From positions 10,726,001 through 10,790,000 of the forward strand of contig OY969916.1 of assembly GCA_963704535.1 (NCBI GenBank): a stretch of DNA of 64,000 nt, in the 5' to 3' direction. The stretch comes from G963704535 sp963704535 (GTDB taxonomy: Bacteria > Chloroflexota > Chloroflexia > Chloroflexales > Roseiflexaceae). Position numbers and translations under genes: made by a program. Under the pieces are notes generated by a model. That model did no database searches, was not told the origin of the DNA, and saw only the letters and a program-made list of their open reading frames with translations. Position 1 is the stretch's first letter, and the number at the start of each line of letters is the position of its first letter. Shown here piece by piece: positions 16,386-24,158 of this stretch.

Positions 16386-17855
16386 TCACTCGTCAACCAC
16401 CCACGTATCCTTGCTGCCGCCGCCCTGCGAGGAGTTGACGACCAGCGAGCCGCGCCGCAGCGCCACGCGCGTCAGGGCGCCGGGCACCAGCGTGACCTGC
16501 GCGCCGTATAGGATGTAGGGCCGCAGATCGATATGGCGCGCCTCGATCCGCCCGTCGATGAAGCAGGGCGCCCGCGAGAGCGCCAGCGTGGGCTGGGCGA
16601 TATAGTTGCGTGGCTCGGCCAGGATGCGCTGCCGGAACTCCTCGCGCTGCGCGGCGGTGCTCTGCGGGCCGATCAGCATCCCATAGCCGCCCGACTCGCC
16701 GACCGCCTTGACCACCAACGCGTCAAGATTCTCAAGCACATAGCGCCGCTGCTGCTCGTCACCCAGCAGGTAGGTCTCCACATTCGGCAGGATCGGCTCC
16801 TCGCTCAGGTAGTAGCGGATGATCGCCGGCACGTAGGCGTACAGGGCCTTGTCGTCGGCGATGCCGGTGCCAATCGCGTTGGCCAGCGCGACATTGCCGG
16901 CCCGGTAGGCGTTGAACAGCCCGGCCACCCCAAGCACCGAGTCAGGACGGAAGGCCAGCGGATCGAGGAAGTCGTCGTCCACGCGGCGGTAGATCACGTC
17001 CACCCGCCGCAGCCCGCCGGTGGTGCGCATGTACACGATAGAATCATGCACCAGCAGATCGCGTCCCTCGACCAGCTCGATGCCCATCTGGCGCGCCAGA
17101 AAGGTGTGCTCGAAGTAGGCCGAGTTGAAGACCCCCGGCGTCAGCAGCACGATCGTCGGGTCGGGGCGTTGGGCGGGCGCCAGTGCCCGCAGCGTCGCGA
17201 GCAGCGCCTGGCCGTAGTGGTCGATCGGGCGCACGCCGTAGTTGCGGAACAGGATCGGGAACACGTGGCGCAGGACTTGGCGATTGGCCAGCATATACGA
17301 CACGCCGCTGGGCACACGCAGGTTGTCCTCCAGCACCGCGAAGCGCCCGTCGGGCAGCCGCACTAGGTCGGTGCCCACGACCGAGATATAGATGTCGCCC
17401 GGCACGCGCACGCCGCGCATCTCGCGCCGGAAGTGGCGGCAAGTATACACCAGCTCACGCGGCACGACCCCGGCGGTGAGGATGCGCCCGTCGTGGTAGA
17501 GGTCCTTCAGGAACATATTGAGGGCCGTGATCCGCTGTGTGAGCCCGCGCTCGATCGTGGCCCACTCGGCGCTGGGGATGATGCGCGGGAGCAGATCGTG
17601 CGGGATGATCCGCTCGGTGCCCTCCTCCCGGCCGTACACGGTGAACGTGATGCCCTGTTGGAGGAACGACCGCTCGGCGGCCTGCGCGCGCCGGCGTAGC
17701 TCGTCGGCCGGGAGCGTGAGCAAGCGCCGGCCGAGCGCCGCGTAGTGCGGGCGCGGCGCGCCGGGGGCCGCGAACATTTCGTCATACGCCTGATCGAGCT
17801 GATAGTGCGCGAACGGCGTCTCCATCGCCGGGGCCGAATTGTCGTGCAGCGCCAC
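16386..17855 (-). CDS. Circularly permuted ATP-grasp ligase (DUF404/DUF407)
   Basis: A 489-residue protein (GTG start with GGAAGGTGAG upstream). Family signatures are seen along its length: HYQLDQAYDEMFAAPGAPRP, QGITFTVYGREEGTERIIPH, VVGTDLVRLPDGRFAVLEDN, LRVPSGVSYMLANR, GGLRRVDVIYRRVDDDFLDP, and VVKAVGESGGYGMLIGP (nucleotide-binding part). It ends with VVNSSQGGGSKDTWVV. These enzymes resemble glutathionylspermidine synthase and are thought to form amide bonds with ATP. With the downstream alpha-E and transglutaminase genes it forms a known conserved cluster, here with three transglutaminases. The substrate is unknown. Confidence 0.93.
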   Translation of the reverse strand: MALHDNSAPAMETPFAHYQLDQAYDEMFAAPGAPRPHYAALGRRLLTLPADELRRRAQAAERSFLQQGITFTVYGREEGTERIIPHDLLPRIIPSAEWATIERGLTQRITALNMFLKDLYHDGRILTAGVVPRELVYTCRHFRREMRGVRVPGDIYISVVGTDLVRLPDGRFAVLEDNLRVPSGVSYMLANRQVLRHVFPILFRNYGVRPIDHYGQALLATLRALAPAQRPDPTIVLLTPGVFNSAYFEHTFLARQMGIELVEGRDLLVHDSIVYMRTTGGLRRVDVIYRRVDDDFLDPLAFRPDSVLGVAGLFNAYRAGNVALANAIGTGIADDKALYAYVPAIIRYYLSEEPILPNVETYLLGDEQQRRYVLENLDALVVKAVGESGGYGMLIGPQSTAAQREEFRQRILAEPRNYIAQPTLALSRAPCFIDGRIEARHIDLRPYILYGAQVTLVPGALTRVALRRGSLVVNSSQGGGSKDTWVVDE

Positions 17856-18033
17856 AGCTCACCTTCCTCCGCGCATGGCGCATGAACACAACTGCCCTAT
17901 ACATCGGAGTATAGGGCAGCATCGCCAGCTTGTTGAAAGATCGCGCCCGTTACGGCGCGATATGACGGGAATATTGGCTATATAGTACCCGTTAAATGCG
18001 AATTCGGCAAGTGGGAGCAGCAGCGGGCGCGAC

Positions 18034-18603
18034 CTATGCCGTCCCATTCCGGCGCGACCACAGCCGCCGCAGCAGCTTGAATAGCAGGAAGGCGAAGCAC
18101 AGGACCAGCAGAAACGCCAGCACCGGCACCAGGATCGCCAGCACCGACAGCACCAGGGCAACCACGTCCTCGAAGAAGCTGATCACCGGGTTGGCCACAC
18201 CGGCGGTTGTGACGGTCGCCAGCGGGCGGGCCGAGGCGCGGGCGCTGTGTGTCGCGCCGGCGATCAGGATGCCGCAGATCGCCGCGAGCAGCGGGTTGAC
18301 GCTGCCGGTCGAGTTATTGGTGGCCATAAACAGGATCGCGCCGGCGATCGGAGCGATGATCAGGCCGGCGGCGTGCAACGTATGATCGACCGCCGGGATC
18401 TTGTCGCCGACGAAGTCGAGCAGCGCCAGCACGGCGATCACCAGCAGCACGGCCGGGTGGGTCAGCAAGTCGTATGGCTTACCTAGTTGGATCAGCTCGG
18501 TATAGCGCGCCAGCACCCCCACGACCAGCAGCGGCAGGTAGGCGTTGAGCCCGGCGGCGGTGGAGAGCCCGAAGGCCGACATGAGGTTGACGATTGCGTT
18601 CAT
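18034..18603 (-). CDS. DUF4126-type membrane protein
   Basis: A 189-residue protein, start at the ATG 18603 with GGAG six bases upstream. Five to six hydrophobic segments are visible. The opening MSAFGLSTAAGLNAYLPLLV and the TGSVNPLLAAICGILIAGAT and STTTAG-like (LATVTTAGVANPVISFFEDV) motifs are typical of DUF4126 proteins. The C-terminal end is basic (KLLRRLWSRRNGTA). The family has no established function. It is not obviously part of the ATP-grasp cluster, being separated from it by about 180 bp, though it is on the same strand and upstream. Confidence 0.8.
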   Translation of the reverse strand: MNAIVNLMSAFGLSTAAGLNAYLPLLVVGVLARYTELIQLGKPYDLLTHPAVLLVIAVLALLDFVGDKIPAVDHTLHAAGLIIAPIAGAILFMATNNSTGSVNPLLAAICGILIAGATHSARASARPLATVTTAGVANPVISFFEDVVALVLSVLAILVPVLAFLLVLCFAFLLFKLLRRLWSRRNGTA

Positions 18604-18715
18604 TGGTCGCTCCATGGTATAGCGGCGCCAAGCCGACGCGGTGGCGTATGACATGGACGATGGGATGGGTGCTGGTGTTGCAATTCGTAGGCCAGAGAAT
18701 GGTACAATAACGCAA

Positions 18716-18828
18716 GAGTGGTACTTTTTCTTCCTTTTGTCGTCGATTTTTGCCGGCTAGGCAAAAATCGACGACAAAAAGATGGGCGAAGTACCTTGCT
18801 GCCGCAGGCAGGAGCGGCATTGCCGACG
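18716..18828. repeat. Family C repeat, complete copy
   Basis: GTACTTTTTCTTCC, a perfect 20-bp hairpin (TTTTGTCGTCGATTTTTGCC with 5-nt loop), then GATGGGCGAAGTACCTTGCT and GCCGCAGGCAGGAGCGG. The outer GTACTT/AAGTAC also pair. The same layout is found inverted at 31783. Confidence 0.87.
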
Positions 18829-18867
18829 CCACCGCGTATCTTTTGTCAATAACAGCAGGAGCAACCC

Positions 18868-19209
18868 ATGAGTGAAACAGACAGTGACCGCTGGATTCCG
18901 ATCGTCACCGGCATCCGCCGGAGGACCCTGGCGGCGGGAGAGAAGCTGATGCAGATGATCGTGACGCTGGACGCCGGCGCGCATCTCCCCGAGCACCAGC
19001 ACCCACACGAGCAGGTCAGCTATGTGTTGCGGGGGCAGCTGCGCTTCTACGTCGCCGGCGCGGCCCAGGAGCTTGGCCCCGGCCAATCGATCTGTGTCCC
19101 CGGCGGCACCCCGCACGCCGCCGACGTGTTGGAGGAGAGCCTGGTGCTCGACACGTTCAGCCCGCCGCGCGAGGATCTGCTGGCCCAGGACCGAGAGATT
19201 GGAGATTAG
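18868..19209 (+). CDS. Single-domain cupin protein
   Basis: A 113-residue protein with both cupin motifs: HLPEHQHPHEQVSYVLRGQL (metal-binding His/Glu cluster) and SICVPGGTPHAADVLEES. The ATG has CAGGAG upstream. Small cupins of this type bind a metal and act as isomerases, dioxygenases or binding proteins, so no reaction can be given. The last residues (QDREIGD) and the TAG stop are encoded by the left end of a heptamer array, so the natural C-terminus has been altered by the repeat. Confidence 0.85.
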   Translation: MSETDSDRWIPIVTGIRRRTLAAGEKLMQMIVTLDAGAHLPEHQHPHEQVSYVLRGQLRFYVAGAAQELGPGQSICVPGGTPHAADVLEESLVLDTFSPPREDLLAQDREIGD

Positions 19210-19266
19210 AGGTTAGAGATGAGAGATTGATCGAGGCAACTCAATCTCCAATCTCCAATCTCTTAA
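19195..19266. repeat. Heptamer-array hairpin (GAGATTG type)
   Basis: GAGAGATTGGAGATTAGAGG and further units, a loop, then CTCAATCTCCAATCTCCAAT. It joins two convergent genes: the cupin stop (TAG) lies inside its left arm and the NudC stop (TAA) at its right edge. Confidence 0.87.
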
Positions 19267-20093
19267 TCATCCTTGCCTTGCCGCTGGGCGCGCCACAGCT
19301 CGATGATCTGCCGCGAGATGCTGAAGGGCGGCGGCAGCTCCGGCAGCGCGTCGCGGGTGAACCAGGCCGCGCCGGCCAGCTCGGTGGTATCGACCGCGAT
19401 CTCGCCGCCGGCGTAGTGCGCCAGAAAGCCGATCATGATCTGGTGCGGGAACGGCCATGGCTGGCTGCCCACATAGCGCAAATCGTCGACCTCGACCCCG
19501 ACCTCCTCGCGAACCTCGCGCGCCACGCTCTCCTCCAGTGTCTCACCCGGCTCGACGAACCCGGCCACCAGGCTGTAGCGCTTGCCCCAGCCAGTCTTGG
19601 TCGTGAGCAGCACCCGGTCGCCGTCGTGGATCAGCACGATCGTGGCCGGGCTGACCGGCGGGTAGAGCGTGTGCCCGCAGGCCGGGCAGCTACGCCCCCA
19701 GGTGCCGTCGACCGAGCCGAGTGGCTGGCCGCACGCCGGGCAGAAGCGGCTGGTGCGGCCCCACTGGATGAGCTGCGCGGCGTAGCCCGCCAGGGTGCTG
19801 ACCTCGGCGTCGGCGCTGGCGAGCACCGCGCGCAGGTTCATAGAGCGGAAGCCAGGCGGTAGCGGCGCATCGGGCGGCAGCGCTCCGACCAGCAGCGGCC
19901 GACCGTCGAGCGTGCCCAGGAGCAGCGTCTCGTCAAGTGCAACGCCGTCGGGTGCCGCCAGCCCACCCTCCAGCAGCGCCGGCGGCGTATCGGCCGGCAT
20001 CACCACGTCGGCGCCCTGGAACAGCAGCCAGAGCGCCTGCTCGTCGGAAGCCGCCGTGGGGGGGTACAGACGCCGAAAGATCCGTGCAGTCAT
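19263..20093 (-). CDS. nudC: NADH pyrophosphatase (NudC, Nudix)
   Basis: A 276-residue protein. The start is the ATG at 20093; the longer frame upstream is a translated repeat. It has an N-terminal domain, a four-Cys zinc ribbon (FCPACGQPL ... RSCPACGHTLYPPV), the Nudix box GFVEPGETLEESVAREVREE followed by VGVEV, and the NudC-specific SQPWPFPHQIMIGF. NudC hydrolyses NADH to NMNH and AMP, and can remove NAD caps from RNA 5' ends. It is downstream of ctaG on the same strand, separated by a heptamer hairpin that probably ends the cox transcript. Confidence 0.95.
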   Translation of the reverse strand: MTARIFRRLYPPTAASDEQALWLLFQGADVVMPADTPPALLEGGLAAPDGVALDETLLLGTLDGRPLLVGALPPDAPLPPGFRSMNLRAVLASADAEVSTLAGYAAQLIQWGRTSRFCPACGQPLGSVDGTWGRSCPACGHTLYPPVSPATIVLIHDGDRVLLTTKTGWGKRYSLVAGFVEPGETLEESVAREVREEVGVEVDDLRYVGSQPWPFPHQIMIGFLAHYAGGEIAVDTTELAGAAWFTRDALPELPPPFSISRQIIELWRAQRQGKDD

Positions 20094-20097
20094 CTTC

Positions 20098-20189
20098 AAC
20101 TCCCAAACAAAGAACAAAGAACAAAGGACAAAGAACAAAGAGCTGATAGCTGACCATTTTGTTCTCTGTTCTGTGTTCTTTGTTCTAGG
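20098..20189. repeat. Heptamer-array hairpin (GAACAAA type)
   Basis: AAACAAAGAACAAAGAACAA and more units, a 20-nt loop, then TTTTGTTCTCTGTTCTGTGTTCTTTGTTCT-type complement. The TAG stop of ctaG is formed at its edge (CCCTAGAACAAAG). Confidence 0.87.
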
Positions 20190-20973
20190 GCGTAGCCGGG
20201 CTCGGCTCGTACTCGTCGCGGTTGAGCCAGCGGATGAAGACCACCGTCAGCACCCCGAAGAACACCAGGGCGCCCGGAATCCACATAATCAGCCCGCCGA
20301 CCTGCTGATCGTCCAGGGGCGAGAGTCCCCAGACGCGCGGCGCGTCCCGGTAGGTCGGGTACAGCACAGCGCCGGAGAATGTGATCAGCGCGCCCAGGAT
20401 CGTCGGCGGCAGCGACTCGAAGAACAGGTAAACGCACTGGGCCGGCTCCGACATGCGCGGCAACTCGTCGAGCGGGCTGAAGATCGGCCACCATGTCAGC
20501 GTTGCCGTCGCAAACATGGTGACGTGTTCGAGGATATGGATCGGCAGGCTACGCAGCGCCGCGTCGTAGAACGCCGGCACGTGCCAGAGCGAGAAGGTCG
20601 CGTTGAACAGCAGGAACGCTACCAGCGGGCTGGTCAGCCAGCGGCCCAGCGGCGGCGCGAAGCGCGGGAGCAGCAGCGGGCGCAGCAGCCAGCGCGGGGT
20701 GCCCAGCAGCAGCAACGGTGGGGCGACCAGCGTGATAAGCAGGTGCTGGACCATGTGGGCGGTCAGCAGGTACCGATCGCCCAGTGTATCGATCGGCGAG
20801 ACCAGCGCGATAAACATCACCAGGACGCCCAGCAGAAAGGTCTGCACGCGGGCCGGCGGCACCGGCGCCGAGCCGGCGAACCGCCCGCGCAGCGGCCCGA
20901 CGCATGCCAGGTACGCGCCGGCCTGTGCCGCCAGACCAATCAGAATGCTGGGCTCCCAGTTCCAGGTGTACAC
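20185..20973 (-). CDS. ctaG: Cytochrome c oxidase assembly factor CtaG (caa3 type)
   Basis: A 262-residue polytopic membrane protein with about seven hydrophobic segments. It has the family signatures LVSPIDTLGDRYLLTAHMVQ (conserved His), HLLITLVAPPLLLLGTPRW, LFNATFSLWHVPAFYDAALR and HILEHVTMFATATLTWWPI. The GTG start follows AGGAG. CtaG of the caa3 type is needed for assembly of the oxidase, probably its copper centre. It closes the ctaC-D-E-F-G run. Confidence 0.93.
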   Translation of the reverse strand: MYTWNWEPSILIGLAAQAGAYLACVGPLRGRFAGSAPVPPARVQTFLLGVLVMFIALVSPIDTLGDRYLLTAHMVQHLLITLVAPPLLLLGTPRWLLRPLLLPRFAPPLGRWLTSPLVAFLLFNATFSLWHVPAFYDAALRSLPIHILEHVTMFATATLTWWPIFSPLDELPRMSEPAQCVYLFFESLPPTILGALITFSGAVLYPTYRDAPRVWGLSPLDDQQVGGLIMWIPGALVFFGVLTVVFIRWLNRDEYEPSPATP

Positions 20974-20989
20974 CGAGGTCTCCTCAGAA

Positions 20990-21050
20990 GAAGAGATTAG
21001 AGGGTGGAGATTGGAGATTGAAGCGCTCTAATCTCCAATCTCCAACCTCG
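20990..21050. repeat. Heptamer-array hairpin (GAGATTG type)
   Basis: AGAAGAGATTAGAGGGTGGA plus GATTGGAGATTG, loop AAGCG, then CTCTAATCTCCAATCTCCAA. It lies in the gap between ctaF and ctaG, so it is internal to the presumed operon. Confidence 0.85.
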
Positions 21051-21051
21051 G

Positions 21052-21357
21052 TTAGCCGGCTAGACCGTTGTGCCCCGAAAACAGCACTAGGAACAGTAGG
21101 ATCATTGAGACCGCAATGAAAAATGGGGCCACAAACAGAAACTTGAACACCCGAGCGTCGCCTCTCAGGTGCATAAAGAACATGACCACCGCCGCGCCTT
21201 TGGCAACGGACAACACCATCAGGATCGCCACCAGGATCGCGTGGTCGAGCCCCAGGAACGTCACCAGCACTTCCACGATCGTGACGACGGCCAGTGTCCC
21301 GGCGACGATCCAGTACAGGCGGGTCGACTCCGAGTGAGCCTCTTGTGCATGCGCCAT
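21052..21357 (-). CDS. ctaF: Cytochrome c oxidase subunit IV
   Basis: A 101-residue protein with three transmembrane segments, around LYWIVAGTLAVVTIVEVLVT, ILVAILMVLSVAKGAAVVMF and FLFVAPFFIAVSMILLFLVL. The FFMHLRGD motif after the second helix is typical of bacterial COX4-type subunits. AGGAG lies upstream of the ATG. It is a small structural subunit of the caa3 oxidase. The position between ctaE and ctaG supports the assignment. Confidence 0.92.
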   Translation of the reverse strand: MAHAQEAHSESTRLYWIVAGTLAVVTIVEVLVTFLGLDHAILVAILMVLSVAKGAAVVMFFMHLRGDARVFKFLFVAPFFIAVSMILLFLVLFSGHNGLAG

Positions 21358-21374
21358 AATGAATGCTCCTCAGT

Positions 21375-21473
21375 GACTGTCTGAAAAGGTCTTTGTCTCG
21401 CTCGTGATTAGTGGTGGAGAGGAGATCTTGAGGGGACTTCCCCTCAAACTCCCCCTTTTCAGATCGCCTCTCA
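21375..21473. repeat. Dispersed repeat family B inside the cox operon
   Basis: GACTGTCTGAAAAGG at one end and CCCTTTTCAGATCGCCTCTC at the other, with CTTGAGGGGACTTCCCCTCAA inside. Its right end overlaps the ctaE stop codon by about 3 bp. Confidence 0.86.
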
Positions 21474-22103
21474 GATCAAGTAGATCAGCGTAAAGATCGC
21501 CACCCAAACCAGGTCGACGAAGTGCCAATACAAGCCCGCCATCTCGACATCCATCTCATTTTCCGGCGAGTGCGGGTAGCGCATGACCTTCAAGAACGCC
21601 GAGAGCAGCCAGATCACGCCGATCGCCACGTGGGTGCCGTGGAAGCCGGTCAGCACGAAGAAGGTCGTGCCGAACAGGCTGCTTTTGAGCGTCACGCCCT
21701 CACTGTACAGCTTGGTGAACTCGTAGACCTGGCCGCCCAGGAAGCACAGCCCCAACCCGGCGGTTGCCAGGTGCCAGATCCGAAACAAGCGCCGGTCGCC
21801 ACGGCGGATCGCCGCCAGGGACAGCACCATCGTCAAGCTGCTGGCCAGCAGGATGGCGGCCAGCAAGCCTGTAAATTGGATTCCCAAGAACTCCTTGGGG
21901 TCCTGGAAGTCGGGCCGGCCCTCGTTCACCCCCTGGTAGACCAGGTAGACGACGATCAGCGCCGCGAAGAACATGACCTCCGAGCCGATAAAGGCCCAGA
22001 CGCCCATCTTGCGGGTATCGACGCCCATGGACGTCGCCGCGTGGGCCGCGTGGCCGGGCGCGCTCTCCTTGACGGCGTGGGTTGTTGCGGTGGGATGGCT
22101 CAT
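21471..22103 (-). CDS. ctaE: Cytochrome c oxidase subunit III
   Basis: A 210-residue protein with five transmembrane helices, the length of the short bacterial subunit III. Motifs: MGVWAFIGSEVMFFAALIVV (helix 1 with conserved Glu), FVLTGFHGTHVAIGVIWLLS (the FHG.HV signature) and AGLYWHFVDLVWVAIFTLIY (the YWHFVD..W signature). It lacks a haem or copper site and stabilises subunit I. AGGAG precedes the ATG. It lies between ctaD and ctaF, with repeats on both sides. Confidence 0.96.
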   Translation of the reverse strand: MSHPTATTHAVKESAPGHAAHAATSMGVDTRKMGVWAFIGSEVMFFAALIVVYLVYQGVNEGRPDFQDPKEFLGIQFTGLLAAILLASSLTMVLSLAAIRRGDRRLFRIWHLATAGLGLCFLGGQVYEFTKLYSEGVTLKSSLFGTTFFVLTGFHGTHVAIGVIWLLSAFLKVMRYPHSPENEMDVEMAGLYWHFVDLVWVAIFTLIYLI

Positions 22104-22124
22104 GCGAAAGCTCCTCGTCCATAA

Positions 22125-22192
22125 CAGTTCTGGGGAAAAAGGGGGTTCTTGAGGGGCTGCCCCCTCAAACTCCCCCTTTTCAGACAGCCTCT
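22125..22192. repeat. Family A/B hybrid repeat inside the cox operon
   Basis: The left side (AGTTCTGGGGAAAAAGGGGG) resembles a family A end, while the right side (CCCCCTTTTCAGACAGCCTCT) is a family B end. They join at the TTGAGGGGCTGCCCCCTCAAA palindrome. The repeat overlaps the ctaD stop region. Confidence 0.78.
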
Positions 22193-24140
22193 AGTGTGGC
22201 GCGTCGGCGTGGGAGTTGCGCACCCACTTGACAATAGCATAGCCGATGATCAGCAGGCCGATAATAGAGGGGATGGGGAAGAAATACAACACCCCGAAAC
22301 CCGCCAACGTGACGCCAAACGCCAGGATCAGCGGGGCGTAGGTCGGCGACGGCAGGTGGATCGAGCTATCGTCGTAGTGAGTATGCAGCGTGTCGCGCTT
22401 GACCGCCTCGCCGCGCGTCATGCCGTGGGTGCCCGGCGCGTGGGCCATCTCCAGGTCGGGGTACTTGGTATCCCACAGCGGCCGGCGGCTATGGACGACC
22501 GGGGTCTGGGCGAAGTTGTAGGCCGGCGGCGGCGAAGACGTAGCCCACTCAAGCGTCGCGGCGTCCCACGGGTCGGCCGGGGCGGGCTGGCCGCTGCGCA
22601 GGCTGGCCAGGATGTTCCACAGGAACACCAGTACCGACAGGCCCAGGCCAAGGGCGCCGATCGTCTCGACCAGGTTCCACAGATCCCAGCCCATACCGGC
22701 CTCGTAGGTGTAGTAGCGCCGCGGCATGCCCTCGGTGCCGACGATGTGCATCGGGAAGAACGTCGTGTTCATGGCGATCATGGTCAGCCAGAAGTGGACT
22801 CTGCCCAGCCGCTCGTCGAGCATGCGGCCGGTGATCTTGGGGAACCAGTAGTAGGCCCCGGCCAGGATGCCCATGATGCTGCCGCCGAACAGCACATAGT
22901 GCAGGTGCGCGACCACATAGTACGAGTCGGTCTGCTGGAGATCGACCGGCGGCGCGGCCAGCGTGATGCCGGTGATGCCGCCCATTGTAAACAGGCCGAC
23001 CGCGCCGACAGCGAAGTACAGTGCTGTCTTGAGGTTGATCGAGCCGCCGTAGAGCGTCGCGATCCAGTTGAAGATCTTCACGCCGGTCGGCACGCCGATC
23101 AGGAAGCTGGCGGCCGAGAACGCCGCGTTGACGATCGGCCCCATGCCGGTGGCAAACATGTGGTGCGCCCAGACCACGAAGCCCAGGAAGCCGATCGCGA
23201 CGCCGGAGTAGGCCACAAAGGCGTAGCCGAAGATCGGCTTGCGCGAGAAGGTCGGCAGCACCTCGGAGATAATGCCGAACGCCGGCAAGATCATAATATA
23301 GACCTCGGGGTGGCCGAAGAACCAGAACAGGTGCTGCCACAGCAGCGGGTCGCCGCCCAGGTCGGCCCGGAAGAAGTGGGTGCCGAAGTTCCGGTCGAAC
23401 AGCAGCATGATCTGCGCGACGGTCAGGCTGGGGAAGGCGAAGACCACCAGGAACGAGGTGATCATGTTCATCCAGACGAATAGCGGCAGCCGGTTGAAGG
23501 TCATGCCGGGGGCGCGCATGTTCAGGATGGTGATGATGAAGTTCAGCGCGCCGGCGATCGACGCGGCGCCGGTGATCAGCAGGCCCAGTACCCAGTAGTC
23601 CATGCCGGCGGTCTTCGAGAGCGACGCCAAGCCGGAGGTCGTCTCGCGCTGGGTCAGCGGGGCGTAGGCGAACCAGCCGGCCGCCGGCGCGCCGGCCGCA
23701 CGCGCCTCGCCCGACAGGCTCATGCCGCCCAAGATAAAGCTGGAGTACAGCATTAAGCCGCCGAAGATAAACAGCCAGATACTGAGCGCGTTGAGGCGCG
23801 GAAACGCCATATCGCGGGCGCCGATCATCAGCGGCACGACATAATTGCCGAACCCGACCAGCAGCGGCATCACCGCCAGGAAGACCATGGTCGTCCCATG
23901 CATGGTGAAGAGTTGATTGTAGGCATCGGGACTGAGGAACGTATTCTCCGGCGCGCCGAGCTGGATGCGCATCAGCAGCGCCTCGATCCCGCCGACGACG
24001 AAGAAGAAGAACGCCGACACCAGGTAGATAATGCCGATCTTCTTATGATCGACGGTGCTTAACCAGCCCGCCCACCCGTAGGGCTCTTTAACGGTCTGGA
24101 GCACTTTGACTTGCTCAATGGGGCGCTCGATTGTTGCCAT
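22191..24140 (-). CDS. ctaD: Cytochrome c oxidase subunit I
   Basis: A 649-residue protein with twelve core transmembrane helices and two more near the C-terminus (ILAFGVTLAGFGVLYFFPIP, SIIGLLIIGYAIVKW). Haem and copper ligands are visible: MHGTTMVFLAVMP, FWFFGHPEVYIMILPAFG (CuB His, crosslinked Tyr, and the Glu of A1-type oxidases), WAHHMFATGM (two CuB His) and VAHLHYVLFGG (haem His pair). It is the catalytic subunit that reduces O2 to water and pumps protons. GGAGG precedes the ATG, and ctaC ends 18 bp upstream. At 649 residues it is longer than the typical 520-560 because of the C-terminal extension. Confidence 0.97.
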   Translation of the reverse strand: MATIERPIEQVKVLQTVKEPYGWAGWLSTVDHKKIGIIYLVSAFFFFVVGGIEALLMRIQLGAPENTFLSPDAYNQLFTMHGTTMVFLAVMPLLVGFGNYVVPLMIGARDMAFPRLNALSIWLFIFGGLMLYSSFILGGMSLSGEARAAGAPAAGWFAYAPLTQRETTSGLASLSKTAGMDYWVLGLLITGAASIAGALNFIITILNMRAPGMTFNRLPLFVWMNMITSFLVVFAFPSLTVAQIMLLFDRNFGTHFFRADLGGDPLLWQHLFWFFGHPEVYIMILPAFGIISEVLPTFSRKPIFGYAFVAYSGVAIGFLGFVVWAHHMFATGMGPIVNAAFSAASFLIGVPTGVKIFNWIATLYGGSINLKTALYFAVGAVGLFTMGGITGITLAAPPVDLQQTDSYYVVAHLHYVLFGGSIMGILAGAYYWFPKITGRMLDERLGRVHFWLTMIAMNTTFFPMHIVGTEGMPRRYYTYEAGMGWDLWNLVETIGALGLGLSVLVFLWNILASLRSGQPAPADPWDAATLEWATSSPPPAYNFAQTPVVHSRRPLWDTKYPDLEMAHAPGTHGMTRGEAVKRDTLHTHYDDSSIHLPSPTYAPLILAFGVTLAGFGVLYFFPIPSIIGLLIIGYAIVKWVRNSHADAPH

Positions 24141-24158
24141 AGGTGCCTCCAGATTACG

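Noticed and set aside
22149..23483. 444-codon plus-strand frame across ctaD
   Set aside because: Antisense to ctaD with Arg/Gln/His-rich composition and no ribosome site or recognisable domain.
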